A DNA stretch of 32,499 nt from an uncultured Rikenellaceae bacterium (GCA_944326945.1 CALVFY010000030.1:1-32499); one strand, 5' to 3'. Shown: positions 15,324-23,569, numbered from the stretch's first letter. Numbers and translations are program-made. Notes: generated by a model from the sequence alone, not told the origin.

Positions 15324-16034
15324 CTATGCTCCGTATTTTCGAATCAACTCGTCTTTGAGCAAGGGCATTCCTTTGGCAGAGTTCATCTGGATGAATTCGA
15401 TCGGATTGCGAATTCCGGACACGTCTGGTTTATGCGGATCGACCACATAAACCGGAATGTCGGGGCGGATATAACGCACCAGTGATGCGGCCGGGTAGAC
15501 TACCAGGGATGTTCCTACGATTACGAAAATATCGGCCGTGGCGGCAATTTTGGCAGCCTGATCGAACATCGGAACCCCTTCTCCAAAAAAGACTACAAAC
15601 GGACGCGCAAGAGTTCCGTCGGGTGCCTTGTCGTCGAGTTTCTGCTCCCAGCCTTCGATGGGGAAAGAGAGCATTTCGTCCCGACTGCTGCGTAATTTGC
15701 GTAATTCGCCGTGCAGATGAGTAATCTTGCTGCTTCCGGCTCGCTCGTGCAGGTCGTCGATATTTTGGGTGATGACCTCTACATCGAAATATTTTTCCAA
15801 TTCGGCAATAGCGTAATGTCCGGCATTGGGCTGCTTGCTGAACATGTCTTTGCGTCGGATATTGTAGAAATCGATCACCAGTTTCCGGTTACGAGCCAAA
15901 GCTTCTGGTGTGCAGACGTCTTCGATACGGTAATTGTCCCACAGGCCATCCGCGTCGCGGAAAGTAGAGATGCCGCTGTCGGCGCTCACGCCTGCTCCCG
16001 TGAAAATCACGACTTTTTTACGTTTTACCTCCAT
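15324..16034 (-). CDS. cobB: Sir2-family NAD-dependent deacylase without zinc cysteines
   Basis: 236 residues. The NAD-binding motif FTGAGVSADSGISTFRDADGLW is at residues 11-32, TQNIDDLHERAG at 89-100, and catalytic His108 lies in HLHGE. Tyr57 and Arg60 in FYNIRR match the pair that gives desuccinylase activity in CobB and SIRT5. The zinc-ribbon region contains no cysteine at all: after HLHGE it reads LRKLRSSRDEMLSFPIEGWE. Similar zinc-free members are known to me in other Bacteroidetes, so this may be normal for the group. Expected role: removing succinyl or acetyl groups from lysines in the cytoplasm. It lies 21 bases after the TSCPD gene. Confidence 0.9.
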   Translation of the reverse strand: MEVKRKKVVIFTGAGVSADSGISTFRDADGLWDNYRIEDVCTPEALARNRKLVIDFYNIRRKDMFSKQPNAGHYAIAELEKYFDVEVITQNIDDLHERAGSSKITHLHGELRKLRSSRDEMLSFPIEGWEQKLDDKAPDGTLARPFVVFFGEGVPMFDQAAKIAATADIFVIVGTSLVVYPAASLVRYIRPDIPVYVVDPHKPDVSGIRNPIEFIQMNSAKGMPLLKDELIRKYGA

Positions 16035-16055
16035 GGATAGATTAATTTGTCTTGT

Positions 16056-16304
16056 TTATCTGTTTGCCTCCAGGGCTTTTGCCAATTGGTCTGGACAAGA
16101 GGTCCCCTTACCTTTACAGTCAATGCCTCTTAACCGTGCGATTACCTCTTCTGTTTTCATGCCCTGCACTAAAATGGAGATTCCTTGTGTGTTGCCGTGG
16201 CAACCTCCTGTAAAACGGACTTCACGAATTATTCCGTCTTCTGTTTCGATTTCGATCCTGCGCGAACATACTCCGCAAGGAGTGTAGTCTATTCTCTTTT
16301 TCAT
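16056..16304 (-). CDS. TSCPD domain protein (TIGR03905 type)
   Basis: 82 residues. The signature TSCPDQLAKAL near the C-terminus, the CGVCSRRIEIE start and GGCHGNTQGISILVQGM in the middle are characteristic of the TIGR03905/TSCPD family. Six cysteines in the small protein are compatible with metal or disulfide binding. The family is linked to vitamin-B12-dependent ribonucleotide reductases in some genomes, but the stand-alone protein has no known reaction. The -7 box TATCTTTG ends only 4 bases before the ATG, so the transcript may be leaderless. It heads the sirtuin operon. Confidence 0.85.
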   Translation of the reverse strand: MKKRIDYTPCGVCSRRIEIETEDGIIREVRFTGGCHGNTQGISILVQGMKTEEVIARLRGIDCKGKGTSCPDQLAKALEANR

Positions 16305-16308
16305 GTTT

Positions 16309-16316
16309 CAAAGATA
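16309..16316 (-). promoter_or_regulatory. -7 box (TATCTTTG) abutting the TSCPD start
   Basis: Exact TAnnTTTG on the minus strand. Its last base is 5 positions before the A of the ATG (16304), predicting a transcript that begins at or within a few bases of the start codon. No -33 TTG is obvious. Confidence 0.55.
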
Positions 16317-16436
16317 CGGATTATTTTGATTGATTATTCCCGTAGCCCCATTCCGGAATTCCCGCCGTTTTCTGATTATGTTATAAAATTGTCTGAATGA
16401 GGATTAAAGAACTTTCTTTGATTATGAATTTTGTTT

Positions 16437-16444
16437 TATATTTG
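16437..16444 (+). promoter_or_regulatory. -7 box (TATATTTG) of the export operon
   Basis: TAnnTTTG match 34 bases before the Wza-type start at 16479, with TTTG at 16417-16420 as a possible -33 element (16-base spacer, shorter than usual). Confidence 0.55.
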
Positions 16445-16478
16445 CAAATATTTTATGGTCCCTTAGTTTGATTGAATT

Positions 16479-17249
16479 ATGAATAAAATTTGGCTTTCAT
16501 TTGTGTCGGCTGTATTGTTGGCGGGATGTGCTACGACTAAAGAAGTAGCCTATTTTCAGGATGCGGTACAAAGCGAAATGATGAAGATTGTCGAGGATAA
16601 TCTGCCGAAGATTAAACCCGATGACATTCTGACTATTACGGTTTCATCTTCAAAGCCGGAACTGGCTGCTCCCTACAATTTGTTGCGTGCAACGCAAGAT
16701 GTTTATACCTCAAATAATCGTTGGGAGCAGGAGGCTTATCAGGTCAATAGCGAGGGGTATATCAGTTTCCCAGTATTGGGGGCTTTGAAAGTGGCTGGAA
16801 TGACTCGGGAACAGTTGGTGGCCATGTTACAAAAACGATTGGCTGAGGTGATGCCGGACCCCGTGGTTACCATTACCTATCGCAATTTTAAGGTTACCGT
16901 GCTGGGCGAGGTTGCTCGACCAGGAACTATCGATGTGAACAGCGATCGAATTACGATACTTGAAGCCGTGGGGCAGGCAGGAGATCTTTCAGTATATGGC
17001 CGAAGAGATAATGTGTTGGTCATTAGGGAGGCAGATGGTAAAAGAGAGATGACCAGACTTGATCTGAAATCGAAAAATCTATTCAAATCACCTTATTATT
17101 ATTTACAACAGAATGATGTGGTTTATGTAGAACCCAACCGGGCCAAAGCGATTCAAGCCTCTGCGTTTCGGAGTAACTTCTCGCTTTATCTCTCGTCGGG
17201 GTCCTTGTTGGTAGCCATTGCTACACTGATTGCAACTCTGTCAAAATAA
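16479..17249 (+). CDS. polysaccharide biosynthesis/export lipoprotein (Wza type)
   Basis: 256 residues. The lipoprotein signal ends LLAGC (Cys17). Polysaccharide-export block PDDILTITVSSSKPELAAPYN follows, then the conserved GYISFPVLGALKVAGMTREQL. SLBB-type segments lie around VTVLGEVARPGTIDV and ITILEAVGQAGDLSVYGRRDNVLVIR. A C-terminal hydrophobic stretch (LYLSSGSLLVAIATLIATL) may span the outer membrane, as the alpha-barrel of Wza does. It would form the outer-membrane exit for capsule or exopolysaccharide. Wzc starts 7 bases after its stop, so the two form one operon. Confidence 0.93.
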   Translation: MNKIWLSFVSAVLLAGCATTKEVAYFQDAVQSEMMKIVEDNLPKIKPDDILTITVSSSKPELAAPYNLLRATQDVYTSNNRWEQEAYQVNSEGYISFPVLGALKVAGMTREQLVAMLQKRLAEVMPDPVVTITYRNFKVTVLGEVARPGTIDVNSDRITILEAVGQAGDLSVYGRRDNVLVIREADGKREMTRLDLKSKNLFKSPYYYLQQNDVVYVEPNRAKAIQASAFRSNFSLYLSSGSLLVAIATLIATLSK

Positions 17250-17256
17250 CATTATC

Positions 17257-19653
17257 ATGGAGAATAACGAAACTGTCGGACAGCAACAAGAGGGGATTTC
17301 CCTGCGTCAAATACTTGATTTTTTCCTGAATCATTGGGGTTGGTTTCTTATTTCCGTGGTATTGTGTTTCGGCTTGGGTTACCTGCTGACACAGACCATG
17401 ACCCGAATGTATGTCTCGACAGCATCGATTCGGGTCGACGAAGATTACAAGCGGGATGCCTCGACCGATATCACCAACTTTACCGGAGGCGGTTTTTTCA
17501 AGTCAACTTCCTCGGTGGATAACGAGGTGTTGGTCCTCAAGTCCCGTACCCTGATGTTGAAAGTGGTGAAAAATCTCAAGGCCAATATTTCCTACTATTT
17601 GGACGAGCGATTGAGACGCAAAGAAATTTACAGTTTGTTGTCTCCCGTAGAGCTGGTTGTGCCGGATAGCCTGAATAAAAAATTCACCGTTTCGCTTCGT
17701 CTGAAATCGGATATGGAATATTTGGCTCAAGTAGACGACGGTTCTTATGAAGCTCACCCTTATGGAGTGGAGGTGACCCAGGATAGTGTGACATTTGTTG
17801 TAAATAAACGAACGAATTTTGCGTCGTATCCGGGGGCATTGATCTTTGTTAAAGTGGAAAATCCCTTCAAAGTGGCTCAACACTATGCTACCGATTTGAT
17901 CAGTGCACCTGCCAGCAAAACTACCAGTATCATTCAACTTTCGCTGACCGCTCCTGTGGCTCAAAAGGCTACGGATATTATCAATGGCTTAATAGATGTC
18001 TACAATAAGGATGCTATCGACGACAAACGATTGGCGGCGCAAAACACGGCTAATTTTATAGATGAGCGATTGCGTGTGGTGGGATACGAATTGGAAACGG
18101 TCGATCGCGATGTTGAACAATTCAAAAGGGAGAACAAATCGGTAGATATTGTTTCTGAATCGGGGATTTTCCTGAATTCGGCCTCTCAATACGAACAGAT
18201 GGCCGTAGATGTGGCAACTCAGATTAGTCTGGTGGAGAGTGTCGGCAAATACGTGCAGCAGTACAAAGGACAGTATGCTTTATTGCCGACCAATATCGGC
18301 ATCGAAGATCCTGCGTTGAATTCCAGCATCGAGATGTACAATCAGATGGTATTGCAACGCAGCCGATTGCTGGCCAGTGGCGATATGAGCCAGAATCCCG
18401 TGATCCAGGAACTCAATGCCCAGATATTGAACATGCAGTCTTCTTTGGAAGAATCGATAAATAATTTGCACAAATCTTTGTTGATTCGTCAGGAATCTTT
18501 GACGGCACAGGAAAAGTCGATCAGTAATCGGGTTCGCAATGTGCCTACTTTGGAAAAAGAGGGACAGTCTATTATGCGTCAACAGAAGATCAAGGAGTCT
18601 CTCTATCTGTTCCTGTTGAACAAACGCGAGGAGAATGGTCTGAAACTGGCTTCTGCAGTTCCTATTGCTAAAGTGATCGATCCGGCATCGAGTACAGGTA
18701 TCCCCGTTTCGCCCAAAGTGCCTGTTATATTGCTTATCTCTTTTGTGATAGGATTGGCTCTTCCGGTCGGAATATTGCTGCTGGTGGAACAATTACGAAC
18801 CTCGGTTAGAGGCCGGAAAGATGTGGAGGCTGTGGTGAAGGCGCCCATTATCGGCGAAATTCCTTCTAAAGAGGATGGTATGTCCGATCGAATCGTCTCA
18901 CAAAATAGCCGAGACATCGTTTCGGAAGCGTTCCGGATTGTACGGACCAATCTCGACTTTATGATGACCGGAGAAAATCGGAAGGTAATCATGCTTACCT
19001 CTACGATTCCAAGTGAAGGCAAGACATTCCTTTCGATGAACTTGGCAATGTCATTATCGATCGCAGGCAAGAAAATTTTGCTGGTCGATCTGGATCTTCG
19101 TAAATCGACATTGGCCAAAAAATTCGGTCATTCGACCCATCATAAGGGATTTACCAATTTCTTGGCAGGAAAAGAAAATGATATCCGTACTCTTATTTCG
19201 AAAGGAGAGATAGAGGGAGTTGATATCCTTTATGCCGGCGCTATTCCTCCTAATCCGGCAGAATTGTTGATCAGTGAAAGACTCGATGAGGCGTTCAAGG
19301 TGCTTCGTCAGGAATATGATTATATCGTAGTCGATACCTCTCCGGTAGGATTGGTTGCCGATACTGTCATTGCTAATCGGGTGGCAGATCTGACTCTTTA
19401 CACTATTCGAGTGGGGCGTTCAGACAGACGGAGTTTGGAGTCGATACAAACCTTGTGGGTAAACAAGACTTTGAAAAATATGGCGGTTATACTTTCCGAT
19501 GCAGGCGTGGCTGGTCGTCAAGGTTATGGCTACGGTTATGGATATGGTTACGGCTACGGTTATGCATATGGAGATTTTCAAGATGGGGTAGAGGGTAGAA
19601 AACGTAAAAAAATGAGTTTTGGGAAGAAAATAAAGCGCTTTTTCCGCCTATAA
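17257..19653 (+). CDS. Wzc-type tyrosine autokinase / chain-length regulator
   Basis: 798 residues from ATG at 17257, which follows the Wza stop without overlap; a longer frame would begin inside Wza. Order: a Wzz membrane segment (WFLISVVLCFGLGYLL), a periplasmic coiled region, GNVR-type block (RVRNVPTLEKEGQSIMRQQKIKE), a second membrane segment (VPVILLISFVIGLALPVGILL), then the BY-kinase. Kinase motifs: Walker A TSTIPSEGKT (581-590), A' LLVDLDLRKS and Walker B YIVVDTSP (from 689). The tail has eight tyrosines at alternate positions 757-771. It controls polymer length and export by tyrosine autophosphorylation. Confidence 0.94.
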   Translation: MENNETVGQQQEGISLRQILDFFLNHWGWFLISVVLCFGLGYLLTQTMTRMYVSTASIRVDEDYKRDASTDITNFTGGGFFKSTSSVDNEVLVLKSRTLMLKVVKNLKANISYYLDERLRRKEIYSLLSPVELVVPDSLNKKFTVSLRLKSDMEYLAQVDDGSYEAHPYGVEVTQDSVTFVVNKRTNFASYPGALIFVKVENPFKVAQHYATDLISAPASKTTSIIQLSLTAPVAQKATDIINGLIDVYNKDAIDDKRLAAQNTANFIDERLRVVGYELETVDRDVEQFKRENKSVDIVSESGIFLNSASQYEQMAVDVATQISLVESVGKYVQQYKGQYALLPTNIGIEDPALNSSIEMYNQMVLQRSRLLASGDMSQNPVIQELNAQILNMQSSLEESINNLHKSLLIRQESLTAQEKSISNRVRNVPTLEKEGQSIMRQQKIKESLYLFLLNKREENGLKLASAVPIAKVIDPASSTGIPVSPKVPVILLISFVIGLALPVGILLLVEQLRTSVRGRKDVEAVVKAPIIGEIPSKEDGMSDRIVSQNSRDIVSEAFRIVRTNLDFMMTGENRKVIMLTSTIPSEGKTFLSMNLAMSLSIAGKKILLVDLDLRKSTLAKKFGHSTHHKGFTNFLAGKENDIRTLISKGEIEGVDILYAGAIPPNPAELLISERLDEAFKVLRQEYDYIVVDTSPVGLVADTVIANRVADLTLYTIRVGRSDRRSLESIQTLWVNKTLKNMAVILSDAGVAGRQGYGYGYGYGYGYGYAYGDFQDGVEGRKRKKMSFGKKIKRFFRL
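19522..19572 (+). repeat. Gly-Tyr codon repeat in the wzc tail
   Basis: Seventeen codons: seven Gly-Tyr pairs, one Ala-Tyr pair and a final Gly. Third bases vary (GGT, GGC, GGA; TAT, TAC), so selection acts on the protein, not on an exact DNA repeat. Confidence 0.85.
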
Positions 19654-19677
19654 AGCGGCAAAAACGAAGAAAAATAG

Positions 19678-19707
19678 TTTGTAAAACCGTTTTTTTCTTT
19701 AGTTTTG
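19678..19707 (+). promoter_or_regulatory. promoter of the histone H1-like gene
   Basis: TTTG at 19678-19681, 18-base spacer and TAGTTTTG at 19700-19707 (TAnnTTTG), 41 bases before the start. Confidence 0.65.
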
Positions 19708-19748
19708 TATCTGGAATATTTTGATAACCCAAATAAAAACTTACAATT

Positions 19749-19922
19749 ATGCAAAAGTTAGTGGATCAAATCAACGAGCAGATCGCTCTTTTCACAGAGA
19801 ATGCAAATCTTCAGCTTACGAAAAATAATAAAGCTGCTGGAACCCGTGCTCGTAAAGCCGCTCTGGAGCTTTCTAAACTGCTGAAAGAATTCAGAAAAGT
19901 ATCTGTTGAAGCCTCTAAATAA
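19749..19922 (+). CDS. histone H1-like small protein
   Basis: 57 residues, below the usual ORF cut-off. The core AAGTRARKAALELSKLLKEFRKVSVEASK is the characteristic Bacteroidetes histone H1/Hc1-like region: Ala/Lys/Arg-rich with a regular helix. These proteins bind DNA or coat the nucleoid. It has its own consensus promoter (19678-19707) and its own terminator (19941-19975). It follows the export operon on the same strand but is separately transcribed. Confidence 0.82.
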   Translation: MQKLVDQINEQIALFTENANLQLTKNNKAAGTRARKAALELSKLLKEFRKVSVEASK

Positions 19923-19940
19923 GGTATTTCAACTTAAAGC

Positions 19941-19975
19941 AAACGCCGGCTGGAACAGTCGGCGTTTTTTGTTTA
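19941..19975 (+). terminator. terminator of the histone H1-like gene
   Basis: AACGCCG (19942-19948) / CGGCGTT (19960-19966) stem, flanked by A on the left and six T on the right. Confidence 0.8.
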
Positions 19976-20002
19976 TCTGTCGGAGGTAATTACACGGGTC
20001 AT

Positions 20003-20036
20003 AATAAAAAGGAAGCCTGATAAAAGGCTTCCTTTT
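20003..20036 (-). terminator. terminator of the PEtN transferase operon
   Basis: Perfect 11-bp stem AAAAGGAAGCC (20007-20017) / GGCTTCCTTTT (20026-20036), followed on the minus strand by a T-rich tail. It lies 33 bases beyond the stop of the transferase gene. Confidence 0.8.
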
Positions 20037-20069
20037 CGGTTCAGATTAGTTATTTCGATTGGTAGAGAC

Positions 20070-21803
20070 TCAGTATTTTATTTTTTTGACATCTTCTTTG
20101 TCATATTTTATGTGATGCTTATCCAGCATTTGGAAATCTTCCTTTTTGAGTCCTGTGTTGAAAAATTCCACGGCTTTGGCATGATCTGTCAGATACATTC
20201 TCGGGGTCTCCTGGTAAGAAAGACTGCCCAATGAACGTGTAGAATCGACATGGGGGCTGGTGATATTCCCGATTTGAGCCATTGTATGGAAAATGGATGC
20301 AGTAGTACAGGGGCGTTGGTGATTGCTTCGTATGGCTTCATATCGGTAAGGGTAATAGGTTTGATATGAAGCCGAAAACCAACTCAGTCCTGCAATATGA
20401 AGCTGATAATAGGTCGGAATGGGAGAGGCGTGCAGGAAACGTTCCCGTTTGTCGTCCATCAGATCTTCGCCATGGTCGGCACAATATAGCAGCGCTGAAC
20501 AGGTTCGGGTTGTGTCGAGTAGGGAGATGATTTCCGACAAGAGATAATCCGTGTATAGAATACTATTATCGTAGGCATTGACAAGATGCTGACGGCTGGA
20601 TCGTACGGAGGTAACCTCATCCGGTGTAAATTGAGAAAACGAAGAGGGATAACGTTTCGTGTAGTCGAAATGGGAACCGTAGGTATGAATTACGACCAAC
20701 AGGTTGCTGTCTGTCGAAGAGATTGCTTCGCGTAAATAGGGCACTATATCTTCGTCGTAGCGATTGTCTGTGATCAATTCGTTTTCCCGAGGGGAGATAT
20801 CCACTCTACGATCGGCTTCCGCCGAGAAATAGTCGATCAGAGAACGATTAGGTACCTGATTGGAAATAAACAGGGTTTTGAATCCCGCCTCTTTGTAGAG
20901 GGTAATGATGCTTTTTTTCTGGTATATGTCGAAATAATTTTCGGCTGAGGCAGGAGAAAGCATAATCGGTACGCTTTTGTGAGTCGCATTGGCTTGAGTG
21001 AGCAGATCGTTGAAAGGAATCACTCCCGGTGTTTTCTTCAGACAGGGATTCGTCGCTCTTTCGTAACCCATAAGTTCCCAGTTTGCGGCTCGTGATGCTT
21101 CGCCGATCACCAGAACATAGATCTCTCGTCGCGACGAATCCGAGTCTTTGGCGGCTTCGAAACAGAAATTTGCAGATGTTTTCAGATAATTTTCGCTGAG
21201 TTTCCACCGATCCAAGGTCAATTTGATGTTATAGATCACATTGGCCGGAAAAATATGATATTTAATGGCGAATTCAGGGTTGATAGCGTTGGAGATAAAT
21301 ATACAGACAATTCCTGCGACCGCCATTATGCAGCCGGTCAGAGCCGATCTGACCCGAAAATGTTTATTCAGACGCTGCTTGAGCAATAGGGAGCGGACGG
21401 CCAGGACCAAGAGAGGTATGTAAAGAATACATACCCCGATGATGGCAGGATAGATATTCCTCAATAGTTCTGAAGCCTCCGACACATTGGTCGTAAATAG
21501 ATTCAGAAACATATCTACGGCAATGATCGAATCGCCGAACAGATAGAGCAGTACCAATTGGAATGCTCCGAGGATCATAAAGGGCAGGGCTGCCAACATC
21601 ATGCCTCCCGGGCGTCGGGGAATCAGAGCCCAGAAAAGATAGAATGCTCCAGGCAACAATAGTGAGGCCAAGATCGTACTGAAGCGATACGGCTCCGTGT
21701 AGGCCAGAAAAAGATTAGGCACCAACATCACCACGACAAACAGGATTAGAATACCCTGTTGAGTGGAAAATAGACCGTGTATGAATGATTTGAACCGATT
21801 CAT
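20070..21803 (-). CDS. phosphoethanolamine transferase (EptA/CptA-like, sulfatase fold)
   Basis: 577 residues. About five membrane segments fill the first 175 residues; the periplasmic catalytic domain follows. Expected metal and nucleophile residues align: Glu235 in VIGEASRAANW, Thr274 in NATHKSVPIMLS and Asp443-His444 in CADHGED. The TYGSHFDY block is also typical. It moves phosphoethanolamine from phosphatidylethanolamine to lipid A or a related envelope glycolipid, which can lower cationic peptide binding. It starts 2 bases after a BamA-family barrel, forming an operon with it and a secreted thioredoxin-fold protein. The exact acceptor is not predictable. Confidence 0.9.
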   Translation of the reverse strand: MNRFKSFIHGLFSTQQGILILFVVVMLVPNLFLAYTEPYRFSTILASLLLPGAFYLFWALIPRRPGGMMLAALPFMILGAFQLVLLYLFGDSIIAVDMFLNLFTTNVSEASELLRNIYPAIIGVCILYIPLLVLAVRSLLLKQRLNKHFRVRSALTGCIMAVAGIVCIFISNAINPEFAIKYHIFPANVIYNIKLTLDRWKLSENYLKTSANFCFEAAKDSDSSRREIYVLVIGEASRAANWELMGYERATNPCLKKTPGVIPFNDLLTQANATHKSVPIMLSPASAENYFDIYQKKSIITLYKEAGFKTLFISNQVPNRSLIDYFSAEADRRVDISPRENELITDNRYDEDIVPYLREAISSTDSNLLVVIHTYGSHFDYTKRYPSSFSQFTPDEVTSVRSSRQHLVNAYDNSILYTDYLLSEIISLLDTTRTCSALLYCADHGEDLMDDKRERFLHASPIPTYYQLHIAGLSWFSASYQTYYPYRYEAIRSNHQRPCTTASIFHTMAQIGNITSPHVDSTRSLGSLSYQETPRMYLTDHAKAVEFFNTGLKKEDFQMLDKHHIKYDKEDVKKIKY

Positions 21804-21805
21804 AG

Positions 21806-23008
21806 TTAAAATGCTTCGTTGATTTGGAACAAGAAACCATTGTTCCCTCGTTTGCCGAATCCGTAGTCGAGCCGCACATTTACACGTTTTTTGAATTCCC
21901 AGCGATAACCTATCCCATAATTGGGAAGTGTCTGGTCGAGTTTGAAATGGCCGAAACTGGGGAATACGTTACCTGCTCCGACCCATACGACGGCTCCGCT
22001 GCGTCCGTAAATTCGTTGACGGAGTTCGGCTTGAATCTCGACCATATCGTTGTCGCGATAACGTCCCTCATAGTATCCTCTCATGCGATAGGAGCCGCCC
22101 AACAGAGCCAGCATGGTCCATGGGGTGTCGCCTTTATTGACTACGCCATAAAAATCGTATGCCATGACAGCTCCTTTCCATAGCTTATGATAGGCATTGA
22201 AATTGACCTCAGTGTGATAAAAGGTGCCGTTATTACCCAAAAATTTCGGGAAAAACCGTTGATCTATTTTTGCATAAATACCGCGATAGGCATTGTTGAT
22301 CACATCTCGTGAATCGTAAAGCACAAAAGCTCCCACACCGGTATTATTGTAGAATGTCTTTTCTCCTCCGAGTTGTTCGATGTCCGTAAAGTTGCTCCCT
22401 TGAACATACTGGAAACTGCCATTGACTCCCACGTAGAAATTTTTCGCCACACGAGTCATGTAGTCTATCTTAAATTGAGTTTGAAAACGTTTGTAGGAAC
22501 TGGGTGTATTGTGTTCGGCGGCATAATGGCCGATTCCCCAGAATGCACTTGGAAAAGAGAAGAAGTAGGTCGTAAAATCGAGGCGATGTTTCGAATCTCG
22601 AAAAATAAGATTACCGCGTACCCCTAACAGATAAAATCCGGTGGTAGTAATGTCTCCGAACAGAGAAACGTTCGACGGAGGAGTGATCAGGTCTGTTTGG
22701 TCCATGCGGAACAGACCTGCTGCGACTAATCCCAGACCCAATTTGGTGTCCGAAGAGTAGTGAGGGCCTCCGATTACGCTGAAATCAAACTTTTTGATTA
22801 ATGTTTTGTCTTCATTGGCGTTTTTGAAATAATTATAGAAACGCCGGAGAAGGTGGTTGCGTTTGGCGGGAACCGAATCTGCAATCGGATTATTTTCCGT
22901 TAATTGAGAATGATTGGTCGAATCGACAGCCTGTCCGACTTCCTGTGCCGATACGTAAAGTGCGGATAAAAGAGCAAATAGGGATGCTGTGGTCAATTTT
23001 CCTTTCAT
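21806..23008 (-). CDS. BamA/TamA-family outer-membrane barrel without POTRA domains
   Basis: 400 residues with a signal peptide (cleavage after YVSAQ, about residue 22). The mature part has a basic stretch RNHLLRRFYNYFK, then sixteen-strand barrel sequence typical of bacterial surface antigen (Omp85) proteins. The GGSYRMRGYYEGRYRDN block is the (V/M)RG(Y/F) loop-6 signature. No POTRA repeats are present, as it is far shorter than BamA. Function unknown; small Omp85 members in Bacteroidetes often lie with phosphatases or lipid-modifying enzymes, as here beside the PEtN transferase gene, 2 bases downstream. Confidence 0.85.
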   Translation of the reverse strand: MKGKLTTASLFALLSALYVSAQEVGQAVDSTNHSQLTENNPIADSVPAKRNHLLRRFYNYFKNANEDKTLIKKFDFSVIGGPHYSSDTKLGLGLVAAGLFRMDQTDLITPPSNVSLFGDITTTGFYLLGVRGNLIFRDSKHRLDFTTYFFSFPSAFWGIGHYAAEHNTPSSYKRFQTQFKIDYMTRVAKNFYVGVNGSFQYVQGSNFTDIEQLGGEKTFYNNTGVGAFVLYDSRDVINNAYRGIYAKIDQRFFPKFLGNNGTFYHTEVNFNAYHKLWKGAVMAYDFYGVVNKGDTPWTMLALLGGSYRMRGYYEGRYRDNDMVEIQAELRQRIYGRSGAVVWVGAGNVFPSFGHFKLDQTLPNYGIGYRWEFKKRVNVRLDYGFGKRGNNGFLFQINEAF

Positions 23009-23029
23009 AGGCCTCCTTTTTGCGGCTGA

Positions 23030-23554
23030 TTACCTGTATTTGTTGATAACCCGATAAAATTCGTCGATGTCGGCAGGAGATAATTCTCCTTTACGCAGAT
23101 AAGCAATTTCTCTGTCTTTGGTGACAAAGATCAGTGTGAATTTATCATTTACATCGCCTAATTTCCATGCATCGCGCAGGAGGTGATCCGGATCAGTATA
23201 GATTGTCGATCCTGTTTGTTTGGCCTTTTTCCGAATCATGACTCGAACCACGGCATTGGGCATAAGTGGAGCATCTTTCAAGTTAATTACACCGAAAGAG
23301 TGGATATTGGGACTGTTGATGCCCTTTTCCTCCAGATCTTCCCGGAATTCTTCGTTCTGCGAGGCATGGTCCGGGTCGATGTAGAAGATAAGCAGATGCT
23401 TTTTCCCGAACTCGGGTAAGGCAACAGGTTTGTTGCTGGCATCACGGATATCCACCGGAGTTACTTTATTTTTTCCGTTTGCAGATTGGGCTTTTGCCGT
23501 GCAGGTGCAGGCAAAAGCGATCAAAAACGATAATATTAAATAGTGCCTTTTCAT
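23030..23554 (-). CDS. secreted thioredoxin-fold protein (YtfJ-like), no CxxC
   Basis: 174 residues with signal peptide (MKRHYLILSFLIAFACTCTAKA). The mature part resembles YtfJ/thioredoxin-fold proteins: strand KHLLIFYIDPDHA, helical EEFREDLEEKG, strand-helix VIYTD-like segment TIYTDPDHLLRDAWKLG and strand FTLIFVTKDREIAYLRKG. No CxxC remains in the mature chain, so a disulfide-exchange role is not supported. It is the first gene of the transcript that includes the barrel (21-base gap) and PEtN transferase. A TAATTTTG box at 23562-23569 is the only close promoter candidate. A function in envelope maintenance is inference. Confidence 0.7.
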   Translation of the reverse strand: MKRHYLILSFLIAFACTCTAKAQSANGKNKVTPVDIRDASNKPVALPEFGKKHLLIFYIDPDHASQNEEFREDLEEKGINSPNIHSFGVINLKDAPLMPNAVVRVMIRKKAKQTGSTIYTDPDHLLRDAWKLGDVNDKFTLIFVTKDREIAYLRKGELSPADIDEFYRVINKYR

Positions 23555-23561
23555 TGATATT

Positions 23562-23569
23562 CAAAATTA
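23562..23569 (-). promoter_or_regulatory. possible -7 box (TAATTTTG) of the envelope operon
   Basis: TAnnTTTG match 7 bases before the ATG at 23554; this would give a very short leader, so a promoter further up is also possible. The interval 23570-23741 is otherwise empty of genes. Confidence 0.35.
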
